Below, in pieces: positions 55,274 to 64,000 of a stretch of DNA of 64,000 nt. How positions within the stretch are numbered: position 1 is the first letter of the stretch; every line of letters begins with the position of its first letter. The position numbers and the translations under genes are program-made. The stretch comes from Lepas anatifera (lineage: Eukaryota > Arthropoda > Thecostraca > Lepadidae): contig JAOTON010001682.1 in NCBI GenBank assembly GCA_034440635.1, positions 2,118,671 through 2,182,670 on the forward strand, written 5' to 3'. The notes below the pieces were generated by a model. The model made no database searches, was not told where the DNA came from, and worked only from the letters and a program-made list of their open reading frames with translations.

Positions 55274-55656
55274 CTATGTAGTGGATAGAACACTGAAAAC
55301 CAGCAGAAATTATCACACATTTAGGTGGTTCCACTTCGCATGCTTTTCTATCATGTCTTCTTGCATGCATGGATAGCTTCCTTTGGCACGGCGAGTAACA
55401 TCGAAAAGACATCTGAGTGCGGTTCTTTTCAGAGAGATTATCATGGATCTATATAACTTCTAGAGTCATTGTATAGTGACCTAAAAACAGTTCTGGCGAC
55501 CAGACTTCCTCCAATCGAAAGACGTTTCACAGCAAAGCTCAAGGCAAAGAGAAAATAAGGTCAACGCCAGACACATACCATTTGAAACTGCCGCCAGAAT
55601 CAATAATGCATAACGCTTTCTGTGACCAACGGTAACTGGTCTGACAAATCCAACCG

Positions 55657-55802
55657 ATGTATGTATGTATGTATTACATGAATGTATGTATGTATGTATT
55701 ACATGTAAGTATGTATGTATGTATTACATGTATGTATGTATGTATTACATGTATGTATGTATTACATGTATTACATGTATGTATGTATGTATGTATGTAT
55801 GT
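55657..55802. repeat. (ATGT)n/ATTACATG minisatellite, segment B
   Basis: Counterpart of 19413-19543 with one more higher-order unit. Confidence 0.9.
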
Positions 55803-55821
55803 ACCCCACCATTTTCCCCAG

Positions 55822-55958
55822 CAAATGCAGACGAGCCAGATGAGGAGGTAAAGGTGGATCAGGAATCTAGGAGCCGGCTTCGCCAAGAGCCCTACGCCAG
55901 CTATAGGGCACCGAGTTCACGTCAGAAGCACGTGCACGAATATCTCCGGGAGTTCCAG
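55822..55958 (+). CDS. Candidate plus-strand exon (segment B)
   Basis: Counterpart of 19561-19694 with three extra bases, giving KHVHEYLREFQ instead of KHVHYLREFQ. The reading frame is otherwise preserved, and acceptor ccattttccccag and donor-like CAG|GTCAGC are retained. Confidence 0.4.
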
Positions 55959-56084
55959 GTCAGCTAAATGAGCATAAACAAGTAGTAGTACTCAACACGA
56001 AGTCAAGGGAGGGAAACAAACTCAAGGTGTATCTATCCATGACAGGGCTAGGAGCCTCCAGATCAGCTCAGGAGCCCATGACTA

Positions 56085-56274
56085 ATAATTTTAATTACTG
56101 GGGCTTATCGACGCACCAACTGCCAGGGTCATATGGCGTCGCCAACTCTCTCCCTGTTGGAAGGGTTGCTCGGGAGCCAGCTTGCTCCTTGTTCAGGGAA
56201 GCCGCCGGGCCTTGAACCCGGGTCGGCTGCGTGGAAGCCAGCTATGCTGACCACTCCACCACCGCGCCCCCTGA
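56085..56274 (-). mobile_element. tRNA-derived SINE present only in segment B
   Basis: On the minus strand it starts GGGGGCGCGGTGGTGGAGTG (tRNA-like 5' half with A box), with CCCGGGTTCAAGGCCCGG (T-arm/B box), then a body and an AT-rich 3' end. It is flanked by a perfect 13-bp duplication gagcccatgacta (56072-56084 and 56275-56287). Segment A has a single unfilled site (ggagccaatggccagtca). Confidence 0.9.
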
Positions 56275-57089
56275 GAGCCCATGACTAGCCAAGAATAGGA
56301 GATATTTAGGGCCAAGGGCCTCCTCGGGTCAATATCAGCACAGACTCCGGCCCTTCAGCGAAATGACGAAGTAGTCGAAGCGCCGTAAGCCCACCAAGGT
56401 TCCCCGATCAGACCGGCGAGACGCGGGTGTTGACTTTAGGGTGCCCCGAGCACCTGTTCACCCGAGTCCCCTCCCCGGGATTACTGGTCTCAGAAGCCAG
56501 AGTGTTGATTTCGGCTGCCGGAGTGTTGGTCCCGAGGGTCCCGATGTTTTGCCTAGAAAATTTTAAGTCAAGACTGGAGACCTCCTCTCTTGACCCAGCG
56601 GGATTGGGATCCTGGATGGGTTAACGCTGGCGCGGCAATACAGGCCCTGCACAAACTCTTTGGGAGACCCAACACCCAGGGAGCCTTACCCTTCCCCCCA
56701 TCCCCCGGATCTCAACCAGCGTCCCAAGCTTCCGTCTATATAAACAGAAAAGCAAGTCAGGATACTTCTTTACGGACAAGAAATCAGTGACAGAGTGAGA
56801 CGACGTGTTGCCTTGGCGTTCCAGAAATTTATTTGTGATGCAAAGCGTTTCCAAAAACAATAGTATACCTGAGCGTCGTCTGGGGATTGCGGACGGCCTG
56901 CGGCAGTAGATGGCTAGTTCTGTAGCTCGGTGGCCGGTGGGCGGGGTGTGTTGATGAGGGCGGCTGTCGTCATGAAGCTTTACCTGAGCTGTTGTATTTT
57001 GTTGCGAAAGGTGCCTCGTTATATGCCGTCCAGGCATTTCCACCAATCGCTCGTTATGCTGTCTGGTTTACTTGTGTAATCACGAAACA

Positions 57090-57094
57090 CAAAT

Positions 57095-57128
<34 letters not shown>

Positions 57129-57210
57129 ACTCACTCACTCACTCACTCACTCACTCACTCACTCACTCACTCACTCACTCACTCACTCACTCACTCACTC
57201 ACTCACTCAC

Positions 57211-57286
<76 letters not shown>
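57090..57286. repeat. (CT)n-(CTCA)n-(CT)n microsatellite, segment B only
   Basis: CT run, then about 28 CTCA units, then a CT run. The whole block with flanks (about 57078-57362) is absent at the corresponding point of segment A (about 20615). Confidence 0.97.
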
Positions 57287-57288
<2 letters not shown>

Positions 57289-57419
57289 CCCACGCAGCCT
57301 TGGTGTCAAAGGGTACAGAGCGTTGCCCTCAGGGTCTCCTGAAAGCGGATCTCAGAGGGACCCCGAACACTGGTTTCGCCTCTCCCTCAGAGCTGTTCTC
57401 AGGGTTTATCCGCATAGAA

Positions 57420-57497
57420 GGATCCAGGGTGGTAAAGGGGGCACTTACCCCCCCCGCTCGGTCATCCCTGAAATGGCCACGGCGCCACCCTGAACGT
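57420..57497. mobile_element. GGATCCAGG-type transposon end (segment B)
   Basis: Counterpart of 20668-20745. Confidence 0.4.
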
Positions 57498-58076
57498 TGA
57501 ATGAAACGCCCTGAACTTTATCTTCCATGGGTATCTAATTCCTGGGTTAATATACAGTAGAATGAAGAATAATCATTAGACAGTAAGGCGAATGTATAGC
57601 ACAGTACAATGTCGAAACAAACATCTTTGAAATTATACGTGAAGGTAAGTGCTGCATACTTAGTTTAGGTAAAGCTACAATGTTCTAGAGCTGATGGGTT
57701 GATGGGGAGCGTTGCGACAATATTTACCTCTAATGCTAAATAAGGTTCGGGGGAGGGGGAGCTTATATTTCCTCCAAAGGCCAGGAGCTGAACAAAACAG
57801 TGCCTGGACACGTTTGCTATTTGATCAGACTCTAAACGTTATTCCATATCGATATGAGCTTAACTGCGGCATATAACGCCTGAAATGCTGTTTGGTTGTA
57901 TTTTAATCGTGTTTAAACCCTTTTAAACCCCACAATCGGCAACATTGTTCCTGGATTCGTCATACATTGTACAGCGTGGAAATTTTGCTTGGCCAAAAAG
58001 ACTTCAATTAGGTTGAATCTTGATGGACATGGAATATACTTGATCAGTTGGCATGAAATGGCCCATATATGAACAC

Positions 58077-58078
<2 letters not shown>

Positions 58079-58153
<75 letters not shown>
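58079..58153. repeat. (TA)n microsatellite, segment B
   Basis: About 74 bp, lacking the (TAGA)n end seen in segment A. Confidence 0.95.
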
Positions 58154-58155
<2 letters not shown>

Positions 58156-58479
58156 ATTATATCTGTCTGGGTGTTATATATATAACTCCTAAACCGTCCG
58201 GCAGGTACATTTCCCACATCAGAACCAACCCACGACGGGAAAACCGGCCACAGAGAGAAGTGACCACGGACGAAAGGCATGTATTTATCCAAATTCACAT
58301 AGCAACACAGGAATGACGGCGGTGTTGCCAGAGTGCAGTTGCACGTGTACAGGGAACCTTTCACGACACAGGGTATATGAGCAATCCTTTTTTGGGATTT
58401 TAAAAACAACTGCCAACAGGACAGGGTGACAATGAAACCTGAAAGTTATTAATAATATTGGTTGGGGTTTAACGAGTCA

Positions 58480-58620
58480 ACAACAGCCAATGTTATACAG
58501 CGTCGCCAACTCTCACTCCGTTGGGAGAGATTTAGGGGATCAGATCGACTCATTCAGAAACTCCCCCCGGGACTTAAGGTCTATTACACATACCAGACGT
58601 ATTATTTAATGGTTCGACGT
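58480..58620. mobile_element. Possible SINE fragment (segment B)
   Basis: Counterpart of 21700-21840. Confidence 0.4.
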
Positions 58621-58776
58621 TGTTATTGGTGTCTATAAACAGTGATGATATTCCATTCAATAACATGGATATGCCTCAAAAAGGCATCCAGTGTAAACTC
58701 AAGCGTACAGCTGCCCTACACAGCGTGTCTGTACATGTGCTGTCAACTGATATCGCCGTACAAATCATACTGAACA

Positions 58777-59899
58777 CTACCCACACTTGTGGACCTTTCC
58801 TCCAGCATGTCTCTTCATGTGTTTGTTGTATGCCCTACGGTCTGTATACTTTTTGTTGCACTGTTCACACTGTGCCACAATGGTGCCGGTGTGAATGCGC
58901 TGGTGTACTGTGAGACCACTTGCTTGTGAAAATGACTTGCCACAAACTTCACAGATGTAAGGTCTGAGGCCAGCATGCACAGCGTTGATATGTTGCAGGA
59001 GTGCGCTTCTAACATAGAAGGCTTTGTCACACATATCACAGGTGAACGGCCGTTCACCAGTATGCGTCCGTAAGTGTCTGGTCAGATCAGCTCGCCGAAT
59101 GAACCGGGCCAAACACACCTCACACTTATAAGCCTTTACTCCGTCGTGGAACTTCATGTGCTTGTTGTATGTGCCACGATCACTAAACTTTTTACTGCAC
59201 TGTTCACACTGTGCCACAATGGTGCCAGTGTGGATTCGCTGATGTACTGTGAGACGACTTGCTTGTGAAAATGACTTGCAGCAATCTTCGCAGCTGTGAG
59301 GTCTGAGGCCAGCATGCACAGCGTTGATATGTTGCAGAAGATTGTATTTCACAGAGAAAGCTCTGTCACATATATCACAAGGGTACGGCCGCTCACCAGT
59401 ATGCGTCCGCATGTGTATCGTCAGCTGAGCTCGCCGAACAAACCGAGCAGAACACACATCACACATGTGAGCCTTTACTCCGGCATGGGACTTCATGTGT
59501 TTATTGTATGTGCTACGGTCTGTAAACTTTTGCTGCACTGTTCACACTGTGCCACAATGGTGCCGGTGTGGATGTGCTTGTGCTTGGTGAGATAACGTGC
59601 TTGTGAAAATGCCTTGCCACAAACGTCACAGCAATACGGCTTAATGTTCGCATGCAGGGACTTCACGTGTCGCACCAGATCATTCCAACGAGTGAACGTC
59701 TTTTTGCACTGGTCACAGGGGAACCGTAGTTCGACAGTGTGTGTGGTCTGATGCTCTGTCATATCGTAGGAGCACTGGTCACACTTGTACTTTCCGCTCC
59801 TGCCAAGGTGTCCGTGCTCACGCTTCACGTGCTTGTCCAGCACGTCCTGACCAGTGCAGTGGTAGCTACGACGGTCCCAGGGCACAGTATCAGGAACAC
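58777..59899 (-). CDS. ZNF2 copy B: C2H2 zinc-finger terminal exon, one frameshift
   Basis: Counterpart of 22011-23134. Frame from the acceptor (59900-59906): VPDTVPWDRRSYHCTGQD (the CD of copy A is changed to WD), a CDQC region, CDQCKKTFTRWNDL, CDVCGKAFSQARYL, then a one-base deletion at 59527-59531 in the AAAAAG tract of CEQCSKKF. After it, 253 codons are open to the stop at 58777, carrying two full four-finger cycles and the final finger. It is the most intact zinc-finger copy in the window. Predicted role is sequence-specific DNA binding in the nucleus, from the family; target unknown. Confidence 0.87.
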
Positions 59900-59989
59900 C
59901 TGCAATATCAGCACTATTAAAGGGTACAATGTTACTCTAATGTTGTGATGTGAGAAGCGATAATGCTATAAGCCATTAAACCGAGTAAC

Positions 59990-61603
59990 AGTGAGAGGTG
60001 AGAATAACCTTTATCTGGGGCATTACGCGTCAGATCGATCAAGAAAATCCCCGATCCCCTCTGATTTTTGTGAAACTTTGTAATGTGCTTCCACCATGTA
60101 GTAAAACACCACATGCAAATTTCCATGACCCAGTGACCTCTGAGGTCAGATCTAGAGGTCATCAAAGAGACACCAATTTGTGCCAACTTGTCTTCAATAA
60201 AGTATATATATTTCCGGTCTCAAAATTGATTGAACAAAACAATTTTGGAGAATCACTAACAAAGGATTGGCCATTCTGAAAACGTGCAAAAATTTGACTT
60301 GACCTTCACCTGACCCTTGACCTAGCTGGGTCAAATTCGAAAATAATTTTGACGAACTTTGCCTGCTTCGAATTCGATGAAACCTTGTCACACAAATGGT
60401 TATACCACTGTGCAGACAAGCCTAAAAAAGAAAGGCGGAGACTAGAAAACTTTTAGAGATACTGGTAATTAAGCATGGTGGTGCACTGTGTTGTAGACGT
60501 GCCCCGAGGCTATTAAGCTGTGATCGGCGATTACATAGGTTTCGTTTGTCCAAGCTTTGAAAAAAACGTTTGGATGATGGAAGCTTACAGTATGCGCCTC
60601 ATTTGTAGCTTGATCAAGTTGACCTGACCTTACATGACCCGGTAAAATATTGGAACCTAGCATGTTCATGGCGTGAAATCATTGGTACCAGGATGTTTTG
60701 AAACTGGCGTGAGACACATATCACAGCAGCAGACTGTGACTAGATCTGGGATGTACTGTCTCAATCGCGTTTGAAAAAATCTGAGACAGACGTTAGAGGA
60801 GACAGAGATGCGACGCTCCTACTCGGTTGGAGGTGATCCGTCGATAACGACGATGCCCACGAGCGACAAAACACTGAGCCATTCGTTGCTGCAAGGCTTA
60901 CTTGTGCGGATGTATCTTTAGTGAGAACAGTTGAGCAGTTTTAAGAAGAGCGCACCCACAGAGTTGACTGATTTCGACACGCAGTCTGGAACTGAACCGT
61001 CTTGACTTCTTTAACCGGAAATGGGGAAATTCATCTGGATACGAACGACGGAGTGAGAGGAGTATAAAATGTTCTGACCCATTAGAATCCATCGATATAT
61101 ATTGATATCCAACACACGACACGGCACAGTAAAACGAACAGCAATTTAATCGGGGGGGGCCCTATTAGGGCAAGCTCGTCAACATGCCTCGATTTAAACA
61201 GGCTGGGCGAACACGCCCCGACTCGTGGATACACGGTGCAACCCTTCGATGTGTGTTGCCGCACATGTAGAAAACTCAGCCTTAATTTATACATGCGTGG
61301 TTCAGTTGGGGGGTTTTTACCCCCTCCCCCTACTCTGTGTAAAATTATCGAACCTAGAGTCATGCACGTCTTAAAAACTGTTCAATGGAAAAATTTGCCG
61401 AAGAATTCGGAATATTCTCATCCAAAATCGCACAAAAAACGTATGTTATCGTCTATCATAGCTTAATTGCCCTGGGGCATAGCTGTTCCGCAGAACACTA
61501 CCAACTTCAAATATCGATATTTCAGAAGTTTTACAAGTCTCCGCATTTCTGTTTTCCACACATGTAGGCAGTGGTAAGTAAATCACTCACCTGATGCACT
61601 CAC
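59990..61603. other. Putative ZNF2 intron (segment B)
   Basis: Counterpart of 23225-24837. AGGTCA clusters at about 60125-60165 and 60298-60330; no supported exon. Confidence 0.45.
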
Positions 61604-61663
61604 CTGATGCGTTTCCCTGCCTGGCCAGCTTGTTAGGAAGGTATACCAGGACAGTAAGGAAAC
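61604..61663 (-). CDS. Candidate 60-bp phase-1 exon upstream of ZNF2 (segment B)
   Basis: Counterpart of 24838-24897: FLTVLVYLPNKLARQGNAS with the same acceptor (atatatag) and the same tandemly duplicated donor CATCAGGTGAGTG. Confidence 0.45.
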
Positions 61664-61789
61664 CTATATATCACAAGACTTTCCAGGTCGGGCAGCAGGC
61701 CCAAACCGGTATCATGCGTCTACACAATATTTGACAAAGTTTATCAAATGTGATCATGTACACACACTTTGTGTCTCTCACCTAATGTC

Positions 61790-62310
61790 ACAAGTTTGGG
61801 TCATATTCACAAACTGGGCGCACATTATGGCAGGTAACTATACAATTTATCATCCAGTGCAGTTGCCCGCTTGGACTTGAAACATTTCAGGTCGATCTCA
61901 GCGACTACATGGCTGGAAGACTATTCCAGACACGGACACAACGGACGCTAAATGACCGTTTGCGTGTGTCTGTGCGCACATGGGCTTGTTGTATTCTGAA
62001 CCTATGGCCCTGCAAACCTGGGTAATCTGTCATGTCAAAAAGGTCAGAAGGACTGATTTTAAATTTTCTGTTAAATATTTTCCAGCATTGGATCAAATCT
62101 GCACTCAAGAGCTTGCCCTGAACAAAATATTGCCTGAGACATCGTAATCAAGCACCATAGTCCAGGTTGGCTAAACCGTTTACTTTCTTGATCCAGTGAC
62201 CCTGCACGGATTCCAGGACCCCAGAATAGCCTGTATGTCACACACACAAACAGTATTCCATGATTGGCCGGATGTGGGTGCTAAATAATGTGGGCATCAT
62301 GAATTCAGGG
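61790..62310 (-). mobile_element. CR1/L2-type LINE fragment (segment B)
   Basis: Counterpart of 25045-25545, with FSTHIRPIMEYCLCV and VRVWNSLPAM. Confidence 0.75.
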
Positions 62311-62751
62311 GATCTACATACAGTTGATCTACATCTACATACAGATGGTAAGATTTCATGTAATTTGAAACAGGCAAAATTAGTAAAAAACACATTTATG
62401 AAATTTGACCTAGTGAGGCCAAATTTCAAATCCACATCACATCAAATCAAATCAAATCACATCAAATTTGGGTCCAGTCTCAGAATTGTGAAGCATTTGA
62501 CTGGCATTGGTAATAATTCGACCATCAAGACTTCATTAACACATTAATTATCTATTTTTGAATGAAGACAAGTCAGCAAAAACATGTGACCTTTGATGAC
62601 CTCTAGATCTTACCTCAAGTGCTGCTGCCCGGACTAAAATTGTCTGTGTGCACCAATTTTCATTGAATTCTGAGGGGGTTGGGTACAAAAATGTCATTTT
62701 TATCGATTTGATGCGGAATGACCCATCTGGCAACTGCTGCCAACCAGTAAG

Positions 62752-63557
62752 GACGGATACCCGCCCCCTCAGGTTTTTCGGATAGCATAAAAACAGTGGC
62801 GCGTAGCACCACTGTACTTAACCAACCTTTCCTTTCATCATTTTTACAACATCTGTGAAAGCTGTAAGGTTAGGTCATCTCAGGTCAGGTCACCAGTACA
62901 AGTCAAGTGACCTGACCTAAAAAAGTTTAAGATAGCATAAGTCGGAACAGGGTGAACTTATCTGATTGAAACTTCTATCACACAATAAACCAACTGAGTA
63001 CTCTTAAATATATTCCAGTATTTTTTATATCAATGACCTAAGGTCAGGTACAAGCCATGACTTCTCCTTCGGACATACATGGGAAAATGGTTTTGACTGA
63101 ATACCTCAGTAACGGATAGTGATAGAGCATTTATTGTAGCTGCATTAGACCGACTTTGTCTTTACGGTTCTAATGACATGCATTTTATTTAATTTGAACT
63201 TGGCCTGACATCAGATCAGGTCAAACCCTTGATTTAAACTTGTAAGGTCAAACTATTTATCATTTGATTCGGTTTGCTGTGGGGATTCAGACAGTTCCAG
63301 TCGTTTTGCTCTCTTTACTTGTTCAGATGCAATGGCCGAAAGCCTTCATTTACATGTTGTCGCTTAGATGGCATGTTTTGACTTCTCTTGACCTTAAATG
63401 TGACCTGACAAAAATGGTTGAAATATTTACGATGGAGAAGAGGATGGACTAACCAACACCATTCACTGTTTTTTGCTACCTACCGTGGTTCTGGGAGGGA
63501 AAGGCACCTGCTCCCCGTCAGAAAGGTGGCTCAGACCCCTTTCAATAAGTGTGTTAA
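62752..63557 (-). mobile_element. TTAA-type MITE family B (segment B), left end deleted
   Basis: Counterpart of 26013-26838. About 50 bp including the left TTAA and terminal repeat are missing (aaggacggatacccgcc versus aaggacgcaggtcc...ggataccccgcc). The right end TTAA at 63554-63557 is intact. Confidence 0.75.
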
Positions 63558-64000
63558 ACAAAATTTGTAACAATGAATGTGATATCATAGTGGGCATTAA
63601 GACAAACATTCCCTTTATTTACAAACATATATATACAAACATGTATTCTTTACAAACATGCACACTAGCATTTTGTCATGTGCTTAAAAATATTCAATCA
63701 TCCTGGGGAGATGAAAAGACAGTGGCTTTGTTAAATGACTCAAAATCAGTGCATTTGCGGGGGGGGGTGAAATTTCACCCAGAGCAACAATGCCCGCCAC
63801 ACTTTTGACAACACAAATGCCACTCCTGCATGCATTTATAATTGTAACAATTCGATCCAGAGCAAGACAAGAATCACATATGGCAGGCTGAAACCATCAA
63901 TATTGTTTTCTACACAGATCCCAACACACATAGACACCCCCTCAACCTGAAATATTTGGCTTTTTATTTTCAGCTGCTTGGCCTAAAATAGAAAAAAGAC

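Noticed and set aside
57072..57500. Ser-Leu/Thr-His repeat open frames over the CT/CTCA block
   Set aside because: Simple-sequence artefact, absent from segment A.

Overview
This is animal nuclear DNA. It is dense in small transposons, SINEs, LINE fragments and microsatellites, and its coding signal is spliced. The repeat load, the C2H2 zinc-finger genes, the tRNA-derived SINEs and the AGGTCA-rich MITEs suit a marine invertebrate; a lancelet-like or other invertebrate deuterostome is plausible, but the sequence alone does not settle the species. There are no prokaryotic operons, CRISPR arrays or viral genomes.

Layout. (1) 1-5.5 kb: the minus strand carries six short, symmetric, phase-1 exons (60-99 bp). 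Three of them contain SUMO-type psi-K-x-E motifs. They look like the 5' part of a gene that runs off the left edge, with SINE and MITE debris in its introns. (2) 5.5-14 kb: a microsatellite, MITE relics, a GC-rich decayed coding region (7.4-9.1 kb), a CR1-like LINE tail and a tRNA-headed SINE. (3) 14.25-27.28 kb: segment A, with two minus-strand C2H2 zinc-finger genes (ZNF1, ZNF2), candidate upstream exons, a TTAA-flanked MITE and a LINE fragment. (4) 27.3-49.9 kb: a transposon graveyard. It holds a nearly complete Jockey-like LINE (31.0-33.5 kb), a textbook 5'-truncated I-like insertion, hAT-type MITEs with 8-bp target duplications, three copies of a 1,035-bp TTAA-flanked family, a 276-bp tandem repeat, a large hairpin and a THAP-like exon relic. 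(5) 49.9-64.0 kb: segment B, a second direct copy of segment A.

How it fits together. The repeated A/B segment dominates the window. The two copies are very similar by eye but differ by a SINE insertion, by microsatellite length and by an in-frame gain or loss of exactly one four-finger block in ZNF1. ZNF1 carries the same nonsense codons in both copies, so it was broken before the two copies separated. ZNF2 is close to intact but has different one-base indels in each copy. A true segmental duplication and an uncollapsed haplotype (false duplication) both explain the pattern; read depth would decide. The zinc-finger proteins have an unusual four-finger higher-order repeat in which only one linker in four is of the classical TGE(R/K)P type. 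Many MITEs carry dense AGGTCA half-sites and insert at TTAA, sometimes end to end through a shared TTAA.
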